A DNA stretch of 38,233 nt from assembly GCF_000159035.1 (NCBI RefSeq), contig NZ_DS999576.1, positions 152,504 to 190,736 on the forward strand. The letters run 5' to 3'. This DNA is from Actinomyces urogenitalis DSM 15434 (GTDB taxonomy: Bacteria > Actinomycetota > Actinomycetes > Actinomycetales > Actinomycetaceae). Position 1 is the stretch's first letter. Every line of letters starts with the position of its first letter. Positions 1 to 7,294 of this stretch are shown one piece after another. The translations under genes and the position numbers were made by a program. The notes below the pieces were generated by a model, which saw only the letters and a list, made by a program, of their open reading frames with translations, did no database searches and had not been told where the DNA came from.

Positions 1-300
1 CAGCGCCCGCCACAGGCCGTGGTCTGGACTGCGCTGGCTGATGACCATGCCCGCTGACGAGCTGAGCACGGTGGACGCGGCCAGCACTACGCAGATGATG
101 CAGAAGACGGACAGCGTCTGGGCGGCGTCGAGCATCTCGTGGCGCTGGCGCGCCTGCGCCAGGGCGCGGGCGGAGGCGGTGGCCCCGTGCATGACCTGCA
201 GCTGGCCTGCCACGCATGCCCCGGCGACGACGGCGACCACGCACACCCAGGTCCACGAGCCCGCGTGGCGGCGCAGGTCTGAGAGCAGCAGTCGGATCAT
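1..300 (-). CDS. FtsX-type ABC transporter permease (N-terminal 100 residues; continues beyond window start)
   Basis: The ATG is at 300-298 and the frame stays open to base 1, so 100 residues are visible and the C-terminus lies outside the window. Two hydrophobic segments are seen at about residues 17-33 and 62-80. The segment after the second helix (ISQRSPDHGLWRAL) resembles the cytoplasmic stretch that follows a transmembrane helix in FtsX/MacB permeases, where an arginine-rich element precedes LLRALG. The start overlaps the stop of the upstream ATPase gene by four bases (ATGA), which indicates translational coupling and a joint exporter. Substrate cannot be told. An adjacent two-component system suggests export of, or resistance to, an envelope-active compound; that is inference. 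Confidence 0.75.
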   Translation of the reverse strand, partial: MIRLLLSDLRRHAGSWTWVCVVAVVAGACVAGQLQVMHGATASARALAQARQRHEMLDAAQTLSVFCIICVVLAASTVLSSSAGMVISQRSPDHGLWRAL

Positions 301-1199
301 CGTGCCTCACCTCCCACCTGGCTGTCTGGCCTCTGGCTGCCCTGCCTCTGACCTGTTCTCTCCTGGCTGCGCGTGGCCAGCACGGCCTGGGAGACGGCCT
401 GCGGATCACCGCCGGGCAGGGCGGCGACGATCCGCCCGGCGCTCATGACCAGGACGGAGTCGGCCGCCGCCGCGGCTGAGGCGTCGTGGGTGACCATGAG
501 GACCGTGGTTCCGGCGCCGGCCAGCTCCCGGAACCACCTCAGCACCTCGGTCCCAGCAGCCACGTCCAGGGCCGCCGTCGGCTCGTCAGCGAAGACGATG
601 TCGGGGCAGGAGGCCAGGACCCGAGCGACCGCCACGCGCTGGCGCTCACCGCCGCTCATCTCGTGGGGCAGGTGCCGGGTCTGCGCGCCCAGCCCCACGC
701 GCTCCAGGGCCTGGGTGACCGCCCGGTGCGGTAGGGGACGGTGACGGAGCCGGCCAGGCAGGGCCACGTTGTCGCGGGCGGACAGTGAGGTGACGAGGTT
801 GTCGTCCTGGAAGACGAAGCCGACGTGGTCGGCTCGGAATCGGGCCGCCGCGCGTGGGCGCAGCCGGCTCGTCGTCGTCCCCAGCAGGTTCACGGTGCCC
901 GACGACGGGGCGTCCAGCCCGGCCACGCACTGCAGCAGGGTGGACTTGCCGCAGCCGGAGGCACCGACCAGGGCGGTGAAGGAACCGGCCGGCAGCGTCA
1001 GGCTCACCCCGTCCACGGCCGTGACCTTCTCCCGTCCGCGACCAGGCAGGGGGAAGATGCGGCTGAGGTCGGTGACGAGGACAGCCGGTGGCGCGTCGTG
1101 ACAGGCCCAGGCTCCCTCTGCCCGCCTGGCAGGGGCGGCGGGCGCGGCGGGGGCCAGGTGCGGGTGGCTGGATGGTGGTGGGATCTGTTGCGTCCTCAT
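297..1199 (-). CDS. ABC transporter ATP-binding protein (LolD/MacB-like)
   Basis: This is a 300-residue ATPase that should energise the FtsX-type permease encoded immediately downstream. Visible motifs are Walker A GASGCGKST (79-87), the Q-loop near 131, the signature MSGGERQR (181-188), Walker B IVFADEP (201-207) and the switch histidine in MVTHD (about 235-239). Residues 1-40 are a Pro/Ala-rich extension not typical of the family. I chose the ATG at 1199; the frame stays open upstream to 1337, and no strong ribosome-binding site marks either start, so the N-terminus is uncertain. It is divergent from the histidine kinase gene across about 150 bp, an arrangement common for regulator/transporter pairs in Gram-positive bacteria. 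Confidence 0.88.
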   Translation of the reverse strand: MRTQQIPPPSSHPHLAPAAPAAPARRAEGAWACHDAPPAVLVTDLSRIFPLPGRGREKVTAVDGVSLTLPAGSFTALVGASGCGKSTLLQCVAGLDAPSSGTVNLLGTTTSRLRPRAAARFRADHVGFVFQDDNLVTSLSARDNVALPGRLRHRPLPHRAVTQALERVGLGAQTRHLPHEMSGGERQRVAVARVLASCPDIVFADEPTAALDVAAGTEVLRWFRELAGAGTTVLMVTHDASAAAAADSVLVMSAGRIVAALPGGDPQAVSQAVLATRSQERTGQRQGSQRPDSQVGGEAR

Positions 1200-1351
1200 G
1201 GCTCCAGCACACTCGGCCGCTGGTCCTCCGTCACTGGCCTCAGCTCCCGACCTGCCGGGGTGGAGCCAGCACCACCGAGAGCCTTGCGTCGTCGGAAACA
1301 GGGGTGCCAGCACCCGTGGCAGCGCCAGAGCCGGCACGTAACCTCGGCGCC

Positions 1352-2725
1352 ATGATCACCTCCTCCGGCGCTACCGCGGCACCGAGCGGACAAACGCGTC
1401 TGCCGGCAGACCTTCCAGCGCGGACCGGCCACGCGGCGGCGTCCTCAGCGCCACGCCACCGAGCCTGGCGGGTGGTGGTCATGGAGCTTGTCCGGGCTGC
1501 GCTGCTGATTCCCGTCATCATCGTGCTCGTGGCTGGGCTCCCGCTCTTCTACATCACGATCCCGTTGACGGCCCAGGGGGAGAGGGCGGCGGCTCGGCTG
1601 TGCGGTCTGGATGTCTCCAGCGCCAGGCCGGTCGGCACCCCTGGCTGGCCCTGGCTGGTGCGGCGCGTGACGAGCGCCGGCTTCTGGAAGCAGGACCTGC
1701 CGATGGTCGTCATCGGCCTGGTGATGAGCCTGGGCAGCTTTGTCATCGCTGTCTCGGGCTTGTCCACGGCGGCGGTCCTGGCACTCGTGCCCTGGCACAC
1801 GACGCCGGAGAACCCGACCACCATCGTCCTCGGGGTATGGGCCACGACGCAGACCGACGGGACGCGGATGGGCTGGGCCGTGGTGCTTGCGCTCGTCCTG
1901 CTGGCCCTGACCTGGTTGCTCCTGTGGGGAACGGGCGCGCTGCGGATGCTGCTGGTGCGTGCCCTGTCCGGCCAGAGCGAGGAGGAGCGGCTCAGCCGTG
2001 CCAACGCAGCCTTGAGCGCCGAGGTCGGGCACCTCGCGGCTGGCCGGGCCACGCTGGTGGACGCCTTCGACGCTGAGCGCGCCCGCATCGAGCGGGACCT
2101 GCACGACGGCGTCCAGCAGGACCTCGTGGCTGTGACAATGAGCATCGGCGCGGTGCGGATGCAGCTCCAGGCACTGGCAACCGGTGCGCAGGACGACGGC
2201 GACGGCACAGCCCGAGCCGCCCTGCTCGCCGGCCTCGACTCCGCCCAGGAGCGCGCCGAGGCTGCCATGCGCTCCCTGCGGGAGACCGTCCACGGCATCC
2301 GCCCCGCGGTGCTCACGGAGAGAGGTCTGGCCCCGGCGCTGCGTGACCTGGCCGGGCGCGCCCCTCTGCCCACTACCGTCAGCGTGCGTGGCGAGGCGGC
2401 TGCTGGCCAGACTGTCAGCTCGCCTGTTGCCACAGCCGTGTACTTCGCGGTCTCGGAGGCGCTGACCAACGCTGCCAAGCACGCAGGGCCGCAGGCTCGC
2501 GTCGTCGTCGCGCTGGAGGTCCAGGAGGACCAGCTGCGGGCTGTCGTCACCGATGACGGGGGCGGCGGTGCCTCCCCGCAGGCTCCCGGAGCCACAGGAC
2601 TGGCAGGAATGGCGCAGAGGGTGGAGTCCGTCGGTGGGACGCTGGACGTGGTCTCGCCATCGGGTGGCGGCACACGGCTGACGATCACGGCCCCGCTTAC
2701 CCCGCCCTGGGCCCGGGGGGAGTAG
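1352..2725 (+). CDS. NarL-family sensor histidine kinase
   Basis: This is a 457-residue membrane histidine kinase of the DesK/NarX (HisKA_3) class. The N-terminal half has several hydrophobic segments (about 45-65, 115-150 and 175-200 from this start), consistent with a membrane sensor domain. The phosphoacceptor box RDLHDGVQQDL places His251. The C-terminal HATPase domain shows the N-box SEALTNAAKHA and the glycine-rich VTDDGGGG and TGLAGMAQR segments. It should autophosphorylate and pass phosphate to the response regulator that begins about 60 bp downstream. The ATG at 1352 lacks a clear ribosome-binding site; an in-frame ATG at 1481 preceded by GGTGGT, just before the first hydrophobic segment, is a real alternative. 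The signal is unknown. Confidence 0.88.
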   Translation: MITSSGATAAPSGQTRLPADLPARTGHAAASSAPRHRAWRVVVMELVRAALLIPVIIVLVAGLPLFYITIPLTAQGERAAARLCGLDVSSARPVGTPGWPWLVRRVTSAGFWKQDLPMVVIGLVMSLGSFVIAVSGLSTAAVLALVPWHTTPENPTTIVLGVWATTQTDGTRMGWAVVLALVLLALTWLLLWGTGALRMLLVRALSGQSEEERLSRANAALSAEVGHLAAGRATLVDAFDAERARIERDLHDGVQQDLVAVTMSIGAVRMQLQALATGAQDDGDGTARAALLAGLDSAQERAEAAMRSLRETVHGIRPAVLTERGLAPALRDLAGRAPLPTTVSVRGEAAAGQTVSSPVATAVYFAVSEALTNAAKHAGPQARVVVALEVQEDQLRAVVTDDGGGGASPQAPGATGLAGMAQRVESVGGTLDVVSPSGGGTRLTITAPLTPPWARGE

Positions 2726-2788
2726 GCGGGGGGCGGGCGCTGGTGCGTCGTCGGAAGCCATGGAGGCGGCTACGGCACAATGACGCCT

Positions 2789-3607
2789 ATGAGAATCGTG
2801 CTGGCCGACGACGTCGCTCTTCTGCGGGAAGGACTTGCGGGACTGCTGACCGCGGCGGGGCACGAGGTGGTCGCCCAGGCTGCTGACGCCGATGAGCTGC
2901 GCGCCGCGGTGGCGAGGCTAGCCAGCGCCGGAGAGCTGCCCGACGTCGTCGTCACGGACGTGCGGATGCCGCCCACTGGCACCGACGACGGCCTGCGGGC
3001 GGCGGTAGACCTGCGGGCCGCATACCCAGGCCTGCCGGTGATGGTGCTCTCCGCCTACGTCGCCGGGCCCTACCTGCGCGATCTGCTCGACGGCGCTGGC
3101 ACGCAGGCCGGGGGAGTGGGGTACCTGCTCAAGGAACGGGTCGGGCGCGTGGACGACTTCGTGCGCAGCCTGGACGTGGTGACCTCCGGCGGCATCGTCG
3201 TTGACCCCGAGGTCCTGGCCACGCTCATGGCAGGCCGCGCCTCGGCGACCAAGCGGGCGACGTCGGATCCCAGGACAACCGCCCATGAGACCGTGGTTTC
3301 ACGGTCGGAACCGGGGGCTGCGCGGGCTGTAACCCCCGATCCAGGACACAAGACCACGGTTCAGAGGGCGGATGAGGCTGACCGCACGGGCGAGCGAGGT
3401 CTGGAGAGGCTGACCCCGCGCGAGCAGGAGGTCCTCGCGCTCATGGCCGAGGGTCTGTCTAACGCGCAGGTCGCCGAGAGGCTCGTGCTCTCCGACGGCG
3501 CGGTGGCCAAGCACGTGGCCAATACCTTTGCCAAGCTGGACCTACCTCCCAGCGAGGACAACCGCCGGGTGCGGGCGGTGCTGGCCTGGCTGCGCTCGCG
3601 GGCCTGA
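2789..3607 (+). CDS. NarL/FixJ-family response regulator with an unusual linker
   Basis: This two-component response regulator has an N-terminal receiver domain and a C-terminal LuxR-type helix-turn-helix. The receiver begins MRIVLADD, and the phosphorylation site is the Asp in VVVTDVRMP (residue 57 from this start). The DNA-binding domain begins LTPREQEVLALMAEGLSNAQVAERL and continues to the recognition region SDGAVAKHV. It is the obvious partner of the kinase upstream. The interdomain linker is about 60 residues and is built partly from an in-frame palindromic DNA element (3290-3360), so it is longer than usual. I prefer ATG 2789, which gives the canonical receiver start and has CACAAT seven bases before it; ATG 2780 is possible. 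Targets are unknown, with the divergent ABC exporter the likeliest. Confidence 0.88.
   Translation: MRIVLADDVALLREGLAGLLTAAGHEVVAQAADADELRAAVARLASAGELPDVVVTDVRMPPTGTDDGLRAAVDLRAAYPGLPVMVLSAYVAGPYLRDLLDGAGTQAGGVGYLLKERVGRVDDFVRSLDVVTSGGIVVDPEVLATLMAGRASATKRATSDPRTTAHETVVSRSEPGAARAVTPDPGHKTTVQRADEADRTGERGLERLTPREQEVLALMAEGLSNAQVAERLVLSDGAVAKHVANTFAKLDLPPSEDNRRVRAVLAWLRSRA
3290..3360. repeat. 71-bp imperfect palindromic element inside the response-regulator gene
   Basis: Two 28-nt arms (3290-3317 and 3333-3360) are imperfect inverted repeats around a 15-nt loop. The outer eight bases (ACCGTGGT / ACCACGGT) and inner five (GGGGG / CCCCC) pair perfectly, with mismatches between them. A partial relative of the right arm occurs just upstream (GATCCCAGGACA at 3266-3277 versus GATCCAGGACACA at 3338-3350). 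The element keeps the reading frame open and encodes roughly residues 168-191 of the linker. It resembles a small palindromic repeat that inserted in frame, but no second complete copy exists in this window to prove mobility. Confidence 0.55.
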
Positions 3608-3682
3608 CCGATCAGCGTGCCTGCTCATGCTGGTCCTTGTGCCGGTGTGCCTGCGGGCCGCTCGGCGTGCTCGTGACTCGGT

Positions 3683-4885
3683 CTAGGCGAAGTTCCGTCC
3701 CAGCTGGGTGACCGTGAACTCGGTCGGCGAGCTCGCACGCACGATGAGCCAGATCGTGTAGCCCGACTCGTTGTCCGGAGCGGAGGGAACGGCCTCGGTC
3801 AGTCCCATCGTGTTGACCGGGCAGATGGCGTCGCCGTCGCTGACGTCGTACAAGGTCGCCTTGATCTCTCCGCCGGTGCCCTGAAGGTAGTACGAGCCGG
3901 CGCCGACCGGGCCGATGAGCGAGCAGGTGTCCACCTTGCCTCCCGGCGGGAAGTGGATGGCGCGGAACATCAACGCCGGCCTGGCTTGAGGGTCGCAGTC
4001 ATCGGGTCCTACGCAGGCGTGCTTGATCTGGTCCATGACCTCGGCGCTGGCGTAGCGGGCTGCGGTGGCGTCGTCTCCGCTGGCGGCAGCGTCGTAGAAG
4101 GCCTGCACCGTGGCCTGGTCAGGCACGGCCACGTCATCTGACGGGGTGTGGAAGACCTGGCTCGTGACCTCGAAGCCGGACCCAGTCCACTGAGCCGTCT
4201 CCGTCAGCGTCGCGGATCCGCCCGAGGCGTGGTCGCCAGGGTCACTGGGAAGCTGGATCTCCGGGAGGCCGATGATGACGGACTCGCCCTCCACCCGCAC
4301 CGAGCTGATGACGAGATCAGCGGTCTGGGCTGGCAGCGGTGTCCCATGGCCCCAGTGCTCCAGCCAGCCCAGCAGCTCCAGGCTCGGGCTGTAGGCAGCC
4401 AGTGAGGAGTGGGTGTAGGACCCGCCTCCGTTGCAGGCCAGGGTGACCAGCGCCGTCGCCCGGCCGGACAGGAGCGCCGGGGTGACGTCTCGGATGGTCA
4501 CTGTGGCATTTGCCTGGTGGGAAGCGGTGGAGTTGTAGATCCCGGAGCTGAACTGGTGGGTGGCTTGGCCGTCGTCCGCGCTGAACTCGGTGCAGGAGGG
4601 AGGCAGCGCTAGAGCGGCCTCGGACAGCTGCTCGCGCGTAGGCGCCTGGGACAGGTCCGCCTTCTTGGTCAAGGTCGCTGGCGAGGCCTCGGTCTGGGAC
4701 CGTGGGGAGGCCGTCGCTGAGCCGGTGGAGATGACGGTGACCTTGACCGGCGTGCCCATGGCGCAGGCGGCCAGGCCAGTGACGGCCAGGCAACAGGTGA
4801 GGGCGGCGGCAAGACTCCGTGAGTGGGACGGGACCCAGGAGGCAGCCGAGAGGCCAGAGCGGGAAGAACGACGGTGGGCGAGCAT
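3683..4885 (-). CDS. Putative lipoprotein of unknown function
   Basis: I do not recognise this 400-residue protein. It has a basic N-terminus, a hydrophobic core and a lipobox ending LAAC at about residues 36-39, so it should be exported and lipid-anchored. A Ser/Thr/Ala-rich stretch follows. The body contains several cysteines that could form disulfides (for example CTEF, ACNGGG, CVGPDDCD, DTCSLIG and AICPV). The segment ATVQAFYDAAASGDDATAARYAS has the look of the helical start of NTF2/DUF4878-like lipoprotein domains, but this is a weak resemblance. The start is the ATG at 4885, preceded by AGGAG at good spacing; the frame stays open further upstream, but those codons are not supported. It is divergent from the YbjN-domain genes. 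Confidence 0.72.
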   Translation of the reverse strand: MLAHRRSSRSGLSAASWVPSHSRSLAAALTCCLAVTGLAACAMGTPVKVTVISTGSATASPRSQTEASPATLTKKADLSQAPTREQLSEAALALPPSCTEFSADDGQATHQFSSGIYNSTASHQANATVTIRDVTPALLSGRATALVTLACNGGGSYTHSSLAAYSPSLELLGWLEHWGHGTPLPAQTADLVISSVRVEGESVIIGLPEIQLPSDPGDHASGGSATLTETAQWTGSGFEVTSQVFHTPSDDVAVPDQATVQAFYDAAASGDDATAARYASAEVMDQIKHACVGPDDCDPQARPALMFRAIHFPPGGKVDTCSLIGPVGAGSYYLQGTGGEIKATLYDVSDGDAICPVNTMGLTEAVPSAPDNESGYTIWLIVRASSPTEFTVTQLGRNFA

Positions 4886-5014
4886 GACTGCTCCTGAGCG
4901 TGAAGCGGGAGGGGTGGGAGGGGGGATGCCTGTCATGGTGGTCAGTGGCGCGTCCCTGTCAGGCGCAGTGCCCTGGCGGGGACCTGCCTCACAGACCCAT
5001 GGGGCACCAGTCGC

Positions 5015-5020
5015 TAGGGT
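5015..5020 (+). promoter_or_regulatory. -10 element TAGGGT, leaderless start of first YbjN gene
   Basis: TAGGGT ends seven bases before the ATG at 5028. That spacing puts the transcription start at or next to the start codon, so the mRNA is probably leaderless. No convincing -35 or ribosome-binding site is visible. Confidence 0.5.
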
Positions 5021-5027
5021 TGTCCCC

Positions 5028-5504
5028 ATGTCCTCCTCCACGCCCACGACCTCGCAGGTCCCTGTCCCGGCTGTTCCCTCGCCGGTTGACGTCGACCGTG
5101 TGCTGGCCTGCGTGCGGGACCTCGGCCTGCGCTACTTCGTTGACGATGAGGGGGACATCGGCATCCCCTGGCGCTACGTTACCGTCCACGTCATCTTCCA
5201 GGACGATCGCGCCATCCAGCTGCGGGGCGTGTGGCACCGCATCTCGGACACCGAGCACCTGGCCCGGCTGCGGGGGCTGGTGGAGGAGTGGAACGCCACC
5301 CGGATCGGCCCCAAGGCCTACCTGACCATTGCCGACGGCGGCATCGTCCGTCTGCACGGTGAGGTCACCTACCCGCTGGGCGCCGGGATGACGGACGCGC
5401 AGCTGGAGAGCTTCGTCTTCACCAGCTGCCGGCTGATCGTCGCCCTCATGCGCGAAGCGGAGAACCTCTTCCCTGACCCCCTGCGCGGAAACCTGGAGCC
5501 CTGA
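5028..5504 (+). CDS. YbjN domain-containing protein 1
   Basis: This is a 158-residue soluble protein with no signal peptide or membrane segment. After a Ser/Thr/Pro-rich first 20 residues it has one YbjN-like fold (related to type III secretion chaperones). Signature parts are the helix DRVLACVRDLGLRYFVDDEGDI, the beta strands around YVTVHVIFQDDRAIQLRGVW, the NATRIGPKAYL segment and the C-terminal helix MTDAQLESFVFTSCRLIVALM. Such proteins occur widely in Actinobacteria, often as adjacent pairs, but their biochemical role is not established. A second YbjN gene begins one base after the stop codon, so the two are surely co-transcribed and may form a heteromer. The start codon follows a TAGGGT -10 element by seven bases. 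Confidence 0.85.
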   Translation: MSSSTPTTSQVPVPAVPSPVDVDRVLACVRDLGLRYFVDDEGDIGIPWRYVTVHVIFQDDRAIQLRGVWHRISDTEHLARLRGLVEEWNATRIGPKAYLTIADGGIVRLHGEVTYPLGAGMTDAQLESFVFTSCRLIVALMREAENLFPDPLRGNLEP

Positions 5505-5505
5505 G

Positions 5506-6234
5506 ATGCCTCGATCACCTCGCGGAGGGCTGGCAAGGATCCTGGCCCGGTTGCTGGGCCGCGGTGAGCGCCGTCCAGCACGCCGCTCCACCAGCGGTCC
5601 TCGCCCCGCCCGCACCACGCCGCCTCGCGGTCACCGGACCAGCCCGCAGTCGGCCACCCTCGCTGGCCGGTCCGAGCAGTCCGGGCGGCGTGACGACGCC
5701 GGCGCCTCCACAGCCCCGACCGTCACCGGATCGGTACGCGAGCTGCTCACCCCCCTGCGCCGCACGGCCCCGACGCATGAGGGCGCGCATGGTGCCCAGG
5801 CCTCAGGCCTGACCTCTCCTCTCACCCTGGAACGCATCGAGGCGATGCTGACCGGCCCGATGGGCTACGCCGTCGAGCGCCGCCAGGAGGAGGGACACCT
5901 CTTCCTCGTGGGCAACTGGGACGACTTCCCCTTCGTCATCGAGGAGCCGGAGGAGCACGAGGGCTGGCTGCTCGTCTCCGGGGACGCGACCCAGCCGCTG
6001 CCTCTGGGGGAGCGGGAGGAGATCGGCGCCAGCGTCAACGACTGGAACCGGGACAAGTTCTTCCCCACCGTGGCCGTGGTTGACACGCCCATGGGACCCC
6101 TGGTGCGCACGACCTACCTCGTGGACCTGACCGATGGCGTCAGCGACGCCCAGCTGCGCCTGCACCTGGAGACGGCGTTGTCAGCCTGCACCCAGGCACT
6201 GAGCCAGGTCGGCCCCCTCCTACCGGAGCTGTGA
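5506..6234 (+). CDS. YbjN domain-containing protein 2
   Basis: This is a 242-residue protein. The first 100 residues are Arg/Pro/Ser/Thr-rich, probably disordered and strongly basic. The YbjN domain occupies about residues 105-240 (LTLERIEAMLTGPMGY, the FLVGNWDDFPFVIEE strands, VNDWNRDKFFPTVAVVD, and the helix VSDAQLRLHLETALSACTQAL). The NDWNRDKFFP motif matches the equivalent EWNATRIGPK of its upstream neighbour, so the pair likely arose by duplication. The ATG lies one base after the preceding stop, and its own stop overlaps the GTG of miaA (GTGA), so it is translationally coupled to tRNA modification. Function is unknown; the basic tail could bind nucleic acid, which is inference only. Confidence 0.83.
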   Translation: MPRSPRGGLARILARLLGRGERRPARRSTSGPRPARTTPPRGHRTSPQSATLAGRSEQSGRRDDAGASTAPTVTGSVRELLTPLRRTAPTHEGAHGAQASGLTSPLTLERIEAMLTGPMGYAVERRQEEGHLFLVGNWDDFPFVIEEPEEHEGWLLVSGDATQPLPLGEREEIGASVNDWNRDKFFPTVAVVDTPMGPLVRTTYLVDLTDGVSDAQLRLHLETALSACTQALSQVGPLLPEL

Positions 6235-7256
6235 GCGAGATGGTTGCTCCTTCCTCACCGGCCCCGAGCGCACCGGCCGGCTCCGCCCCGATGCGTATCG
6301 CCGTCGTCGGCCCGACGGCGAGCGGTAAGTCTGACCTGGCGCTTGACCTTATCGAGGCCCTGGGGGAGGCAGCAGGATCCGCCCACCCGGCTGAGGTCGT
6401 GGGGGCGGACGCCTCCCAGCTCTACCGCGGGATGGACATTGGCACGGCCAAGCTGCCGCTGGAGCAGCGCCGGGGCGTGCCCCACCACCAGATCGACGTG
6501 CTGGACGTGCGCCAGGAGGCGAGTGTGGCCTCCTACCAGCGTCACGCCCGCGCGGACCTGGCAGCGATCGAGGCCCGCGGGGGGCGTGGACTCATCGTGG
6601 GAGGGTCGGGCCTCTACGTGCGGGCGCTGACTGACGCCCTGGACTTTCCCGGCACTGACCCGGCGGTGCGCGCCGGTCTGGAAGCGCGCGTGGAGCGTGA
6701 AGGGCTGGCGGCGCTGCGCGCGGAGCTGGAGGCCAGCGACCCCCTCAGCGCGGCGCGGATCCAGCCCACTGACGCCCGTCGCATTGTGCGTGCCCTGGAA
6801 GTGGCGGCCGTGACGGGACGTCCTTTCTCCGCGAGCCTGCCGCGCTACGAGGACCTGGCGCCGACTCTTCACCTGGCGCTGCGCCCCGAGCGCGAGGCGC
6901 TGCGGCGTCGGATCCGCCTGCGCACGCAGGCGATGTTCGCCTCCGGACTGCTGGAGGAGACCCAGGCGCTGCTGGACCAGGGGCTACGTGAGGGGCCAAC
7001 AGCCTCGCGCGCCATCGGATACGTCCAGGCCGTTGCCGTGCTGGACGGAGAGATGAGCCTCGCCGAGGCGATCGAGTCGACCTCGCTGGCCACGCGCCAG
7101 CTGGCCTCGCGCCAGCTCAAGTGGTTCCGCCGCGACCCACGTGTGTGCTGGATCGACGTCGCTCTTGACGAGGACGGCGCCTGGGCTGCCGGCGAGCGTG
7201 AGCGTGTGGTCGAGCAGGCTCTCGCCCTGCTTCGTGAGCACGGTGACAGGCTGTGA
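6231..7256 (+). CDS. miaA: tRNA dimethylallyltransferase
   Basis: MiaA transfers the dimethylallyl group from DMAPP to N6 of A37 in tRNAs that read codons starting with U, the first step towards ms2i6A. The 341-residue protein has a P-loop GPTASGKS (27-34), the conserved segments GADASQLYRGMDIGTAKL and PHHQIDVLD, the GGSGLYVRAL motif, QPTDARRIVRALE, and ASRAIGYVQ near the C-terminal part. The GTG start overlaps the stop of the upstream YbjN gene by four bases. The first 20 residues (Ser/Ala/Pro-rich) are extra compared with shorter homologues, which would begin near MRIAVVGP. dapF follows closely, and miaA-dapF adjacency is common in Actinobacteria. Confidence 0.97.
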   Translation: MSEMVAPSSPAPSAPAGSAPMRIAVVGPTASGKSDLALDLIEALGEAAGSAHPAEVVGADASQLYRGMDIGTAKLPLEQRRGVPHHQIDVLDVRQEASVASYQRHARADLAAIEARGGRGLIVGGSGLYVRALTDALDFPGTDPAVRAGLEARVEREGLAALRAELEASDPLSAARIQPTDARRIVRALEVAAVTGRPFSASLPRYEDLAPTLHLALRPEREALRRRIRLRTQAMFASGLLEETQALLDQGLREGPTASRAIGYVQAVAVLDGEMSLAEAIESTSLATRQLASRQLKWFRRDPRVCWIDVALDEDGAWAAGERERVVEQALALLREHGDRL

Positions 7257-7281
7257 CCATGAGCCTGGGCGCTACGCCCTT

Positions 7282-7287
7282 TAGGCT
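7282..7287 (+). promoter_or_regulatory. -10 element TAGGCT, leaderless start of dapF
   Basis: TAGGCT is separated from the ATG at 7295 by exactly seven bases, which predicts a transcription start at the A of the ATG. This decides the dapF start against an in-frame ATG at 7259 and an upstream GTG. It would give dapF its own promoter in addition to read-through from miaA. Confidence 0.55.
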
Positions 7288-7294
7288 GTGCACC

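Noticed and set aside
499-520. Sequence GACCGTGGTTCCGG in the ABC ATPase gene resembling the palindrome arm at 3290
   Set aside because: Only eight to ten bases match, in a conserved coding segment; chance in GC-rich DNA.
1445-2863. 472-residue minus-strand frame opposite the histidine kinase
   Set aside because: Antisense of a gene with clear H-box and ATPase motifs; its composition is that of a shadow frame.
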